NCBI RefSeq assembly: GCF_000516985.1
Contig: NW_006917094.1
Coordinates: forward strand, 2,232,001-2,296,000
Origin: Pestalotiopsis fici W106-1
Taxonomy: Eukaryota; Ascomycota; Sordariomycetes; Amphisphaeriales; Sporocadaceae
Direction: 5' to 3'
DNA: 64,000 nucleotides
This document shows, one piece after another, positions 44,574 through 54,283 of this stretch. Position 1 is the first letter of the stretch. Every line of letters starts with the position of its first letter. A program made the position numbers and the translations under genes. Below the pieces are notes generated by a model. That model was not told the DNA's origin, did not search any database, and saw nothing but the letters and a program-made list of their open reading frames with translations.

Positions 44574-47500
44574 ATGGCGACAACTACCGAAACTGCCCTC
44601 AAGGGCACCAGTGCCGTCGCGCCTGTGAAACATCAGGTTGTCGATAAGGTACCGAAGCGATTCAGACAGATCAAGTTCGGCATCCAGTCAAACCAAGACA
44701 TTGTTAATCAAGCGGTAGTCGAGGTCGCCGATAGAACCATGTACGACCTCGACCGCGGAAGAGAGCCCATTAAGCATGGACCTCTCGACAAACGTCTCGG
44801 TATCTCGAGCAAGCAGGCTACATGTCAAACCTGCGACCTGCGACTGACAGACTGTCCTGGCCATTTTGGTCACATTCGCCTACCGCTTCCTGTCTTTCAT
44901 ATCGGCTACCTGCGTTTCACTATGAAGATTCTACAAGAAATATGCAAGGACTGCTCACGAGTCCTTCTCACCGAACCTGAACGTCGCAGCTTCCTCAAGA
45001 TGCTGCGCAAAGCTCCCGACAACATGAATCGTCAGGCCATCCTCAAAAAGATCAACGAAACATGCAGAAAGACAAAGAGTTGCCCCTACTGCACCGCAAC
45101 AAATGGCCAAATTCGAAAGGCCGGCCCTTTGAAGCTGGTCCACGACAAGTTCGTTGCTTTTAACAAGTCCACGTCGCAAAAGAAGCAGCCGCCTCAGTCC
45201 AAGATTGATTTTGACAACTCCTTCAACGAAGCCAAGAAGCACAACAACGATTTGGAAAAACACGTTCGCAAGGCTATGGAGGATTTGAACCCCCTCAGAG
45301 TTCTGAATCTGTTCAAGCAGATCAGCTCCACAGACTGCGAGTTGCTTGGCCTGGATCCTACCGAGGGACGCCCTGAAATGTTCTTGTGGCAATTTGTCCC
45401 TGCTCCTCCAGTCTGCATTCGACCATCCGTCGCACAAGAGGGAGCAAGCAACGAAGATGATCTCACTACTACGCTAAGTCAAGTCGTCTTCATTTGCAGT
45501 CTCATCAGAGGAGCATTGCAGAAGGGCGCAAGTCTTCAGACTATCATGGAGCAGTGGGATTACCTCCAATTGCATATCGCTGTTTACGTAAACAGTGACG
45601 TTCCTGGCCTCACAAATACTGGAATTGTGAAGAGCATGAGAGGCTTCTGCCAACGTTTGAAGGGTAAACAGGGTCGCTTCCGTGGTAACCTTTCTGGTAA
45701 ACGTGTCGACTTTTCAGGACGAACTGTCATTTCTCCAGATCCCAATCTTGGCATCGATCAAGTCGCAGTGCCTATTTTGGTAGCCATGAATTTGACATAT
45801 CCCGAGCGCGTCCATAGGGAGAATATTGAGAAGCTGCGGAAGTGCGTTCTGAACGGGCCCAGTGTCTATCCTGGAGCACAGGGAATCATCAAACAGGACG
45901 GCGACCAAACATACAAACAGACGCTCAAGTTCGGTGACAGAACCAGGGTAGCTAAGGAACTACGCTTCGGTGATGTTGTTGAGAGACATCTCGAGGATAA
46001 CGACATTGTTCTGTTCAACCGTCAGCCATCTCTCCACAAGCTCAGTATCATGAGTCATTTGGCCAAAATCAGACCTTGGAGAACATTCCGTCTCAACGAG
46101 TGTGTGTGCAACCCTTACAACGCCGATTTCGATGGTGATGAGATGAACCTTCACGTCCCACAAACAGAAGAGGCACGTGCGGAAGCAATCAACCTCATGG
46201 GAGTCAAGAACAACTTGGCTACACCCAAGAACGGTGAACCTGTCATTGCTGCAACACAGGATTTCGTCACTGCAGCCTACCTTCTCAGTGGCAAAGATGT
46301 CTTTTACGACCGCAAGACCTTTACCTACATTTGCCAGCATATGATGGACGGCAAGACCCACCTTGACCTGCCACCTCCTGCTATCCTCAAGCCTCAACGC
46401 TTGTGGACGGGAAAGCAAGTCTTCAGTATCCTCATGAGGCCGAACAAGCAGTGCAACGTCAAGATCAACCTGGACGCCAAATGTAGAGAATATGTGCCTC
46501 CGAACAAGGGCTCAAGTGACCCCAGAGAACGATCAAGGGCTCCTGACATGTGTCCAAGTGACGGCTGGCTCGTTGTACGCAACTCTGAAGTCATGTGCGG
46601 CAGAATGGACAAGTCGACTGTCGGAGCTGGCAAAAAGGACTCAATCTTCTATGTCATCATGAGAGATTTCGGTCCAGACGAGGCCGTCATCGCCATGAAT
46701 CGTCTCGCTAAGCTTTGTGCTCGAGCTTTAACAAACCAGGGATTCTCAATCGGTATTGGTGATGTCTTTCCCACAGCATCTCTCACTGCGGAGAAGCAGG
46801 AGCTGGTTAAGAACGCGGTCAAGAAGACAGATCAGCTCATTGCCTCCTACAACGACAAGACACTACAGAAAGCAGCAGGTTGTTCCATGGAAGAAACGTT
46901 GGAGAACTCCATTTCCGGTACACTCAGTCAAGTTCGTTCGGCTGCTGGTGCATACTGTATCGCAACTCTGAGTACCAAGAATGCTCCATGGATCATGGCT
47001 ACATCAGGTTCGAAGGGTTCGAATATCAACGTCGCTCAGATGATTGCCCTTGTCGGACAACAGATCATAGGAGGATCACGTGTCGCCGATGGCTTTCAAG
47101 ATCGCACACTACCACACTTTCACAAATTGGCACGTCAACCAGCAGCCAAAGGTTTCGTGGCAAACAGTTTCTACACAGGTCTCGTGCCAACTGAATTCTT
47201 GATGCACGCCATGTCCGGACGTGAGGGTCTGGTCGATACCGCTGTCAAGACTGCAGAGACCGGTTACATGTCCCGACGTCTCATGAAATCTTTGGAGGAT
47301 CTTTCCACGCAATACGATGACACGGTTCGAACATCTGGCGGCAATGTGGTGCAGTTCCAATTCGGAGCTGACAAGCTCGACCCCGTAGATATGGAGGGTT
47401 CGGCCGTGCCGGTGCACTTTGATCGTACTTGGTCCCACGCCGAAAACCTGACATGGAATAACAAGGAACGCGCACTCTTACCATTTGAGATTCGTGAAAT

Positions 47501-49040
47501 TTGCGACTCCATGATCGACAAGGAACGAGCTCGATACCAGCGACGAGGCTTATTACATGGCGAGCCACTCCACTACGAAGATGAGACCGATTACGGAATT
47601 GATGAGCACGAGAGTAGCCGGCATTTCCTCAGAACTATTGAAGGATACGTGAACGACCTGGCAAAGAAGTTGGCACGAGTTCGCGAGGAGTTTGGCCTGG
47701 ATGGATATCTCGAAAAGCCAACTTTGAGTGCTGCCACTATAGACAAGAACGAAAAAGGAGACCCGGCAAGAACCCATACCGAGAGGGTTGCCAAGGTGTC
47801 CCAGCGAACGCTTGTTCACTTCATCACTCTGTGCTTGGAGAAGTTCAAGAAGGCGCATGTAGAACCTGGCCACGCCGTCGGAGCTGTCGGAGCACAGTCG
47901 ATTGGTGAGCCTGGTACTCAGATGACCCTGAAGACTTTCCATTTCGCTGGTGTTGCTGGCATGAGTATTACACAGGGTGTGCCCCGTATCAAGGAAATCA
48001 TCAACGCATCGAAGACAATCAGTACTCCAGTTATCACTTGCCCTCTTGAGAACAACAGGCAGATCGAAGCTGCCCGTGTAGTCAGAGGCCGTGTTGAGAA
48101 GACCTTCATTGAGGACATTCTCAGACACATCGAAGACGAATGGGAAGCAAACAAAGCGTACATCACACTGGCCATTGACATGGAGGCACTAGAAGCAATG
48201 AATTTGGGCATTGGTCTTCATGATGTGAAGAGCGCAATTGCCAAAGCCAAGAAGCTCAAGATCTTGGAGGGAGATATGTCAGTCTACCCAATCGACGGTA
48301 CCATTGAGATTGCAGTCACCCTGCCCGACGAAAGTAAGAGCCGGAGCGTCCGAACCAAGACCGAGACACCGGCAGACTTGCTCACTCGAGTGAGTCACCT
48401 CAAGCGTGCCCTGCCGGCGGTTCCAGTTTCTGGTTATCCGGAAGCCGCTCGTGCCATTATCCAGACTGCCGAAGGAAAAGCCGACAAGCCTGGCGAAGCT
48501 CCTCCTTACGTCCACACAGTTCTGGTGGAAGGGTATGGCCTTCGACAGTGCATGAACACTGAAGGTGTCATTGGTACCAAGGTCATCTCGAACAACGTCA
48601 TGGAGGCCAACCAAGTACTCGGTATCGAAGCAGCGCGAACAACCATTGCAAAGGAAATTGACGCCGTCATGGGAGAAATGGACATCGATCCGCGACATAT
48701 GGAGTTGTTGGCAGATGTCATGACCTACAAGGGCGAGGTGTTGGGTATCACGAGATTCGGTCTCTCCAAGATGCGTGACTCGGTCCTTCAGCTTGCTTCC
48801 TTTGAGAAGACGCCCGACCACTTGTTTGAAGCTGCAGCCGGCATGAAGGGAGACAAGATTGAGGGTGTTTCGGAAAAGATCATCATGGGACAAACCATGA
48901 CAGTAGGCACTGGTGCATTCCAGGTTGTCAGAAAGCTGGGTCTCAGTGACCAACATCTTCAAAAGCTACCGACAGCCTTTGAAGACGCATGGGCTGCTGA
49001 TACCAAAGAGAGAAAGAAGCTCAAATCCAGGAAGGCTTAG
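44574..49040 (+). CDS. RPC1: RNA polymerase III largest subunit (RPC160)
   Basis: An intronless gene of 1488 residues, normal for the family. Zinc-binding motifs near the start: Cys-Gln-Thr-Cys-x6-Cys-Pro-Gly-His (residues about 83-97) and a second Cys pair (Cys-Lys-Asp-Cys, Cys-Pro-Tyr-Cys). The lid/rudder region has Arg-Phe-Arg-Gly-Asn-Leu-Ser-Gly-Lys-Arg-Val-Asp-Phe-Ser-Gly-Arg. The catalytic aspartates are in Asn-Ala-Asp-Phe-Asp-Gly-Asp-Glu-Met-Asn, about residue 520. The bridge helix and trigger loop follow (Ser-Gly-Arg-Glu-Gly-Leu-Val-Asp-Thr-Ala, Gln-Met-Thr-Leu-Lys-Thr-Phe-His). Pol III rather than Pol I or II is indicated by the specific Pro-Ala-Pro-Pro-Val-Cys-Ile-Arg-Pro-Ser segment and the lack of a heptad CTD. 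The enzyme makes tRNA, 5S and U6 RNA in the nucleus. Confidence 0.97.
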   Translation: MATTTETALKGTSAVAPVKHQVVDKVPKRFRQIKFGIQSNQDIVNQAVVEVADRTMYDLDRGREPIKHGPLDKRLGISSKQATCQTCDLRLTDCPGHFGHIRLPLPVFHIGYLRFTMKILQEICKDCSRVLLTEPERRSFLKMLRKAPDNMNRQAILKKINETCRKTKSCPYCTATNGQIRKAGPLKLVHDKFVAFNKSTSQKKQPPQSKIDFDNSFNEAKKHNNDLEKHVRKAMEDLNPLRVLNLFKQISSTDCELLGLDPTEGRPEMFLWQFVPAPPVCIRPSVAQEGASNEDDLTTTLSQVVFICSLIRGALQKGASLQTIMEQWDYLQLHIAVYVNSDVPGLTNTGIVKSMRGFCQRLKGKQGRFRGNLSGKRVDFSGRTVISPDPNLGIDQVAVPILVAMNLTYPERVHRENIEKLRKCVLNGPSVYPGAQGIIKQDGDQTYKQTLKFGDRTRVAKELRFGDVVERHLEDNDIVLFNRQPSLHKLSIMSHLAKIRPWRTFRLNECVCNPYNADFDGDEMNLHVPQTEEARAEAINLMGVKNNLATPKNGEPVIAATQDFVTAAYLLSGKDVFYDRKTFTYICQHMMDGKTHLDLPPPAILKPQRLWTGKQVFSILMRPNKQCNVKINLDAKCREYVPPNKGSSDPRERSRAPDMCPSDGWLVVRNSEVMCGRMDKSTVGAGKKDSIFYVIMRDFGPDEAVIAMNRLAKLCARALTNQGFSIGIGDVFPTASLTAEKQELVKNAVKKTDQLIASYNDKTLQKAAGCSMEETLENSISGTLSQVRSAAGAYCIATLSTKNAPWIMATSGSKGSNINVAQMIALVGQQIIGGSRVADGFQDRTLPHFHKLARQPAAKGFVANSFYTGLVPTEFLMHAMSGREGLVDTAVKTAETGYMSRRLMKSLEDLSTQYDDTVRTSGGNVVQFQFGADKLDPVDMEGSAVPVHFDRTWSHAENLTWNNKERALLPFEIREICDSMIDKERARYQRRGLLHGEPLHYEDETDYGIDEHESSRHFLRTIEGYVNDLAKKLARVREEFGLDGYLEKPTLSAATIDKNEKGDPARTHTERVAKVSQRTLVHFITLCLEKFKKAHVEPGHAVGAVGAQSIGEPGTQMTLKTFHFAGVAGMSITQGVPRIKEIINASKTISTPVITCPLENNRQIEAARVVRGRVEKTFIEDILRHIEDEWEANKAYITLAIDMEALEAMNLGIGLHDVKSAIAKAKKLKILEGDMSVYPIDGTIEIAVTLPDESKSRSVRTKTETPADLLTRVSHLKRALPAVPVSGYPEAARAIIQTAEGKADKPGEAPPYVHTVLVEGYGLRQCMNTEGVIGTKVISNNVMEANQVLGIEAARTTIAKEIDAVMGEMDIDPRHMELLADVMTYKGEVLGITRFGLSKMRDSVLQLASFEKTPDHLFEAAAGMKGDKIEGVSEKIIMGQTMTVGTGAFQVVRKLGLSDQHLQKLPTAFEDAWAADTKERKKLKSRKA

Positions 49041-49414
49041 CAAGACACACTGGAGTACAGGTTTCATATATGACACCAAAAGGAACAGGGTTGGGAAATG
49101 TTGACTTGCTGGAATGCATTGCGAACTAGGCGTTGGTTAGGTCCGGTATATCATGACGAATAAGTGCGCTCTGTATAGTCGCCTTTCGTCCTTATTTCCA
49201 CTTTTTGAGATTGCAGCAATCAGTTTCTGTAAAAAAACAAAAAAGAGTGTACGATTAATTGCAGCGATCTTTGCTACACGTCTATATTATGACCAATCTT
49301 GTGCTCGATTAAGCATTATGGTGATGAACAGTTCTGTCTAGTGATAATGTCTAGCTGTATACTTCTAGAGTTACTGTGAAGACATGACGCAGGAGATCCT
49401 TGGATGGCAGCACA
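49041..49414. other. Convergent 3' spacer
   Basis: 374 nt between the polymerase gene (+) and the DUF92 gene (-). AT-rich, nothing recognised. Confidence 0.5.
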
Positions 49415-50560
49415 TTACGCCCGGAGTATGCTCGTTAGGGGTACGTCCCAGTACAGAGCAGCTAGGCCCATGGCCCCGACACTCATCGTCAAGGCCATGA
49501 GGAAGTTCACATCATTGTTGTCCAGCAAGTCAAACCCGCTCTCCGCTACTCGGGTTGGCTTCTGGTCGCCAAAGTTTGAAGTGCGGTGTGTATCCTGGGG
49601 GTTGTAAGGATCCTTTGCAGTAGAGGCGTCATCCATCTTTTCCACAGCATCCTTGCCCTCGCCCTTGAGGACGGTCGCCTTGACATCGGCCGTCTTCTTA
49701 AAGTGCTCTCTCGAGTTGGGGTTTCCGACCGTCGAAGTGAGGACGCGAACGCCGCCGTCACCCTCGACAATCTTGCCAGACCGCACGTCGCGCACGCTCC
49801 TCTGGAACCAGCCGCCCAGCAAGCTGTCCAGGACCGATCCTAGGGCGCCCCAAATGACCAAGCCCCAGGCAAACGTGGTCTTTTGGCTCGTGGTCCAGGC
49901 TGGCCCGCCTGCCAACGCGCCCGTCGTCTTGCCGTTGCACATGGGCAGGAATGCCAAGGACGCCGTGACAATGACGAAGCTGCCCAGAAGACCGGCCACC
50001 AGGCCCCAGAGGGTGACGCCGCCATTGGTTCCGGGCGGGACCTTTCTCAGATTCCACGAGGTCAGGAGGCGAGGATTGCTCTTGGACAGGATACCCAGCT
50101 CGGAGCTAAAGGTGTCAGCAGCGACGGCGGCATAGTTGGCGATGATGCCGACGACGAGGATATCGCCGGTAGCCCAAGAGTAGCAAAAGGTGCCCTCGGG
50201 GATGCCGCCAGAGATGACGGTCTGCTTGCGCTGCTCAATCTGCCAGACGTGCAACAGGATGAGGACCGAGGCGACGGCCGAATTGGCCAGAACCTGGACG
50301 TGGGTGCGGGGCCCCTCGCCGCCGCCGCCGTGCGATGCGCTGAGGGTGAGCTGCGCCTTGACGTCCTTTTTGATCTTGGTCACGCGCGTGCCCGCCAGGA
50401 AAAAGACGACGAGAAGCACAAACGGCAGGTTCCACGGGTGGTAGGCGTGGATGGCGGCGGTGATGGCCGCGGCCGCGATGCCCGCTGGCGTCAGCGAGTT
50501 GTGCGAGTACGCCCGGTACACGAGGGCAAGGGTCGCCGGGATGGCGATGATGGGTTTCAT
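49415..50560 (-). CDS. DUF92/TMEM19 family integral membrane protein
   Basis: A single exon of 381 residues from the ATG at 50560; a further in-frame ATG at 50596 adds 12 polar residues and is less likely because it would delay the first membrane helix. Several hydrophobic helices are visible: residues about 3-18, 28-60 (with a Pro-Trp-Asn-Leu-Pro break), about 95-110, and 130-150. Typical TMEM19/DUF92 motifs are present: Thr-Gly-Asp-Ile, Ala-Asp-Thr-Phe-Ser-Ser-Glu-Leu-Gly-Ile-Leu, and Gly-Thr-Asn-Gly-Gly-Val-Thr-Leu-Trp-Gly. A loop before the last helix is hydrophilic. Bacterial and plant relatives include phytyl-phosphate kinase-type proteins, but the fungal function is unknown. The coding strand is strongly GC-rich at third positions, which creates long antisense frames. 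Confidence 0.9.
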   Translation of the reverse strand: MKPIIAIPATLALVYRAYSHNSLTPAGIAAAAITAAIHAYHPWNLPFVLLVVFFLAGTRVTKIKKDVKAQLTLSASHGGGGEGPRTHVQVLANSAVASVLILLHVWQIEQRKQTVISGGIPEGTFCYSWATGDILVVGIIANYAAVAADTFSSELGILSKSNPRLLTSWNLRKVPPGTNGGVTLWGLVAGLLGSFVIVTASLAFLPMCNGKTTGALAGGPAWTTSQKTTFAWGLVIWGALGSVLDSLLGGWFQRSVRDVRSGKIVEGDGGVRVLTSTVGNPNSREHFKKTADVKATVLKGEGKDAVEKMDDASTAKDPYNPQDTHRTSNFGDQKPTRVAESGFDLLDNNDVNFLMALTMSVGAMGLAALYWDVPLTSILRA

Positions 50561-51618
50561 TATTGCAGCTGTTTTTGTATGTAGAGAATGTGCCAAGGAG
50601 TATGAGAAATGTAGGCGGGTATATATTTGGACTTTATGATGCCTGGAGGGACTCGTGATGGTTGGGCACGCGAACAGCTACGCAAAGCTACCTACGACGC
50701 AGGTACGTGGTGAGAAGGTTTGGCCACTGGACCGCTGGATTTAATGACCAAGTGACGTCGAAGTTGGTGCATAGAGTGAGCGCTAAGCAGGGATTCAACC
50801 GGACGGTGATTAGTGCGTGTGGGGAGCTCACCAGTGGCCTCTTTCACTGCCTGCAAACACACCAGGCAATAAAACCCCCGATACATGATTCTGAAATCAT
50901 TATTCGCCGAAAACCCGATGGCTGTTATGAAATCTTCTACCAAGTCTCCGTGCAAAGGCTTTTATGACTTGGAACAGCCTTGTCAAGCCTTGTCAAACAG
51001 TATCAGCATGACATCTCGAGTCGGAAGTGATGACTAGTGGGTCAAGACACTGGTCGAGTATACGCTCCAATCCGTGTTCATGCCTTGACGCGCATGGCGG
51101 ATAGAAAACTTGTATGAACACAGTCGGTTAGACTGTTGCAATTCCCATTGGAAACCAAAATTTGAGTATTGGCTTGATAGTATTTGCTAAAGAACTCTTC
51201 AAAGTTACAGACTAATGTCAAAAGAAATTGACATCAAGTTGCTAATTGGGAGTTCGTCCGCGAGGCGCCATGATATTCGTGCGGCTATTGTTGGAGAGCT
51301 TGGCAAAGCTGTGTGCAGGGTCAAATCGGATCATTGTGTGAAAGCTCGTCTCAATGTTACGCTCAACACTGGCAAGAGGCTTCTGATGATCTATCAGACA
51401 AATGTAGACATCCGAGGTAGAGACCTTTGGAGCGGCTATGATACGTCCTTGCGACCTCATAATTTTCCAATTGGTGCGCGTCCCATGCTGAAGAACTCCA
51501 TACTTGATCAAAGACTATCCACAAACCAAATATCTGTGCAGTATATAAAGCACAGATCAAATCCCATTTCAAATACTATCAAAAGCATGAGACAAACAAA
51601 TGCGACAAGCAACAAGTC
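50561..51618. promoter_or_regulatory. Divergent spacer between the DUF92 and GH43 genes
   Basis: About 1.06 kb with both promoters; TATA-like words lie at 50620 (-) and 51542 (+). A 144-codon plus-strand frame (51215-51649) overlaps the GH43 start out of frame and is judged a chance frame. Confidence 0.5.
51542..51548 (+). promoter_or_regulatory. TATA box of the GH43 gene
   Basis: TATATAA followed by AG, 77 nt upstream of the ATG at 51619, and an A/C-rich leader between. A typical strong fungal core promoter. Confidence 0.5.
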
Positions 51619-53256
51619 ATGTATTTCACCAAACCCCTTCAGGCCTTAGTAGGCGTGCTTCTTCTTGACCTGATCAATGCCTCGCCGACTCAGGTCGTCG
51701 AGCAACGTCAGAGTTCGACATTTACCAATCCGATTCGATGGGAGGATATGCCAGATGCCGATGTCTTCCGCGTTGGTGATGTCTTCTACTACTCGAGTTC
51801 TACCTTTGCCTATTCACCTGGCGCACCACTGTATAAATCATACGACTTGGTCAACTGGGCCCCAGCCACACACAGCGTACCGACTCTGGATTTTGGGGAT
51901 AAATACAACCTCGACAACGAAAGCCGCGCTTATGTTCAGGGCATATGGGCTAGTACCGTGAGATACCGAGAGTCTACTGACACCTTTTACTGGATCGGAT
52001 GTATCGAAAACTCAAAGACGTACATCTACACGTCGTCTGGAAGTGGTGCAGGATCCAACAACGGAGAGGCTTCTTCCTGGGACTGGCACCAAGCAAGTGT
52101 CATCGACCGGTGCTATTATGACTGTGGTCTCCTGATTGATGATGACGATACTATGTATGTTGCGTACGGCAACACAAACATTTCCGTGGCCCAATTATCC
52201 AACGACGGCTTGAGCGAAGTCAGCACCCAGGAAGTCTTTTCCGGAGGGGATGTCTACATCGAAGGTAGTCACATGTACAAGATCAACGGCTACTACTGGA
52301 TCATGCCTACCAAGGTGGCCACTGGGGAATGGGCGTACCGGGCTTCCAGTCCGTGGGGTCCATACGAGCAACATGAATTCTTTGACAACCTCCCTGCTCC
52401 GTTGACTGAAGCTGGTTACGCTCATCAAGGCGGCATGGTAGACACTCAGACGGGCCAGTGGTATTATATCGCTTTCATGGACGCGTGTCCGGGAGGCCGC
52501 ATCCCCGTCATGGCTCCTGTCGGCTGGGATACAGACGGATGGCCGTACATTATTACAAATAGCACAGGTGGCTGGGCACCTGAATATGAGATGCCCATCT
52601 CGACGAGTCAGACGGTTGAGCTGCCGAACGGTTTAGACACGTTCACAACTTTCGGCGAGGAATGGGAGTGGAATCACAATCCTGATCCATCGAAGTGGAG
52701 CTTGGTCGAGGGAGGCGGGATTCTTCTCGAGACTGCATCTATCACAGATGACCTGTACTCTGCACGCAACACTCTCACCCATCGAGTGCTTGGTCCGAAA
52801 TCGGAAGCCATATTTGAGTTTGACATCAGCCAAATGGCTGAGGGTGACCGCGCTGGCGCAGCCATCTTTCGCGATCGCTCTGCCTACATAGGCATCCACA
52901 AGACCGGCGACACGGCTGCCCTTGTCTACGTCAATGGACTGGAGTTGATAGACTGGAACTGGGCGACTGCCTCCAACGGCACCATTGCAGCCACGGGTCC
53001 ATCCATCACGGACTCGATCGTGTACTTGAAGATCACGGCAGACGTCACTCCTGCGCTCAACGCCGAGCCTGTCCGCCCGGCTGTCTTTAGCTATAGTACC
53101 GATGGCACTACTTGGGTACAGCTGGGCGAACCTTACCTCTTGATCAATACTTGGTCATACTTTGTGGGCTATCGCTACGCAGCCTTCAATTATGCGACAC
53201 AGTCCTTGGGTGGCTCAGTGGTATTGAAGAGCTTCTCGATGGAGCTCATTGACTAA
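51619..53256 (+). CDS. Secreted GH43 family glycoside hydrolase
   Basis: An intronless gene of 545 residues. Residues 1-21 form a signal peptide (Leu-Val-Gly-Val-Leu-Leu-Leu-Asp-Leu-Ile core, Asn-Ala-Ser-Pro). The five-bladed propeller starts at Asn-Pro-Ile, with Asp-Met-Pro-Asp-Ala-Asp-Val (the family's catalytic base Asp lies in this motif, residue 46 or 48). The general acid is probably Glu215 in Tyr-Ile-Glu-Gly-Ser-His. Blade motifs such as Ser-Tyr-Asp-Leu-Val-Asn-Trp and Tyr-Trp-Ile-Met-Pro-Thr follow. The last 200 residues form a second beta-sandwich, as in two-domain GH43 beta-xylosidases and arabinofuranosidases. The exact substrate (xylan, arabinan or galactan side chains) cannot be assigned. 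It acts on plant cell wall polysaccharide outside the cell. Confidence 0.92.
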   Translation: MYFTKPLQALVGVLLLDLINASPTQVVEQRQSSTFTNPIRWEDMPDADVFRVGDVFYYSSSTFAYSPGAPLYKSYDLVNWAPATHSVPTLDFGDKYNLDNESRAYVQGIWASTVRYRESTDTFYWIGCIENSKTYIYTSSGSGAGSNNGEASSWDWHQASVIDRCYYDCGLLIDDDDTMYVAYGNTNISVAQLSNDGLSEVSTQEVFSGGDVYIEGSHMYKINGYYWIMPTKVATGEWAYRASSPWGPYEQHEFFDNLPAPLTEAGYAHQGGMVDTQTGQWYYIAFMDACPGGRIPVMAPVGWDTDGWPYIITNSTGGWAPEYEMPISTSQTVELPNGLDTFTTFGEEWEWNHNPDPSKWSLVEGGGILLETASITDDLYSARNTLTHRVLGPKSEAIFEFDISQMAEGDRAGAAIFRDRSAYIGIHKTGDTAALVYVNGLELIDWNWATASNGTIAATGPSITDSIVYLKITADVTPALNAEPVRPAVFSYSTDGTTWVQLGEPYLLINTWSYFVGYRYAAFNYATQSLGGSVVLKSFSMELID

Positions 53257-53977
53257 TAGAAAGGACGAAGCAAGTAATGATATTGGGTACTGAGCGACAT
53301 TTGTATGTGTTCCATGGTCGTGTCAAGAGCAAGTGGAAAGACCTCAAATGTGTAGCTGAAGGAGAAACCTGCAAACTCCTTTCCAATGTGTAGATATTCA
53401 ATTTGGCATATTCTTGGGGACAGCTGAGCTGAATTGCACACAGACCGCTCTTTAGATACCTGGAATGAATTATCAAATACAATGTCTCAAACAATTCAAA
53501 GGAAACTGAATTATTCCGTCTCTGGGACCCTTTCTACCTATGACTACCAGGTCTTTGCGGCATGGGCTATGTATCTGGGCTGATGGCTCTCTGTGGCGCC
53601 TATTTCTGCTTCTATCTTTTAGCCTCCTGCTTCTGGAGCTGCTGCTCCATCTGCATCTACATCTACAGCTGCTACCGATGTTGTGCTCGAATTCCCTTGC
53701 TACACCACTTTGACTGGAATTAGGAAATAAGGGACGAATCCAAGGCCCCTTTCTGTTTAAGATCTGTGGCATTCGTCTCCTCCGGAGGAAAAAGAGAAAA
53801 GTCGGATGCCTCATCTGTATCGGTAAAACTCTGTTTAAGATCGAATAGGGGAATTACAAAGACGAGCTGGGAAAGTTAGGGAAGTTCCCCTAAAAGAAAT
53901 TATGGTAATACCGTCAATTAAGTTAAGAATTAACAGGCGAGAAGGGAACGGATAAACCGTAGTGCCCTAAATTACCA
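53257..53977. other. Spacer
   Basis: 721 nt between the GH43 3' end and the 3' region of the C2H2-GATA gene. An irregular CTGCTGCTGCTCC-type stretch occurs near 53630-53670. No gene recognised. Confidence 0.5.
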
Positions 53978-54283
53978 TTACATATGTCTTGGGCCTCCCC
54001 GCCGCTCTTGCCCATTTCCACCCAGCCAACTCCACATGCCGTCCATTGGAGAAATTGTACTCGCTGGGTCTAGCCGCCGCTCATTCGTGTTGCGTTCTAG
54101 ATGCCTGGCCCGAAATGCAGAATTCTGCCACTGCTCTTCTCGCATCTGATCCACCAAGCTTGGCCTAATCTGCGGTGCCAGAGGTGAACCATGACGGAGA
54201 GGCGAGTCAGTGCCCAACGAGCTTGATTGCGTTGCACTCAAGTGCTGGTCATTTGCGAGCGCGGGGCGTTGGGACAAAGACAC
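53978..54283 (-). pseudogene. Open frame continuing the GATA protein in another frame
   Basis: About 100 codons in the frame next to that of the C2H2-GATA gene. They start just before that gene's stop (overlap about 40 nt) and run to a TAG-like stop at 53978. The composition is protein-like: a Pro/Ser-rich start, then Val-Asp-Gln-Met-Arg-Glu-Glu-Gln-Trp, Phe-Arg-Ala-Arg-His-Leu-Glu-Arg, and Met-Trp-Ser-Trp-Leu. It may be a former C-terminus cut off by a one-base shift, or an exon joined by an unrecognised intron; a 100-nt GT-AG option with a weak GTAACC donor near 54382 would keep frame but would remove the basic tail of the finger. Confidence 0.4.

Noticed and set aside
48279..48962. 227-codon antisense ORF within the RNA polymerase III gene
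   Set aside because: It is an antisense shadow of a highly conserved coding region and has no protein-like domain.
49883..50584. 233-codon plus-strand ORF over the DUF92 gene
   Set aside because: Its Gly/Asp/Arg-rich composition is explained by GC-rich third positions on the opposite strand.
51215..51649. 144-codon ORF upstream of GH43
   Set aside because: It overlaps the GH43 start out of frame, spans the TATA box and leader, and matches no family.
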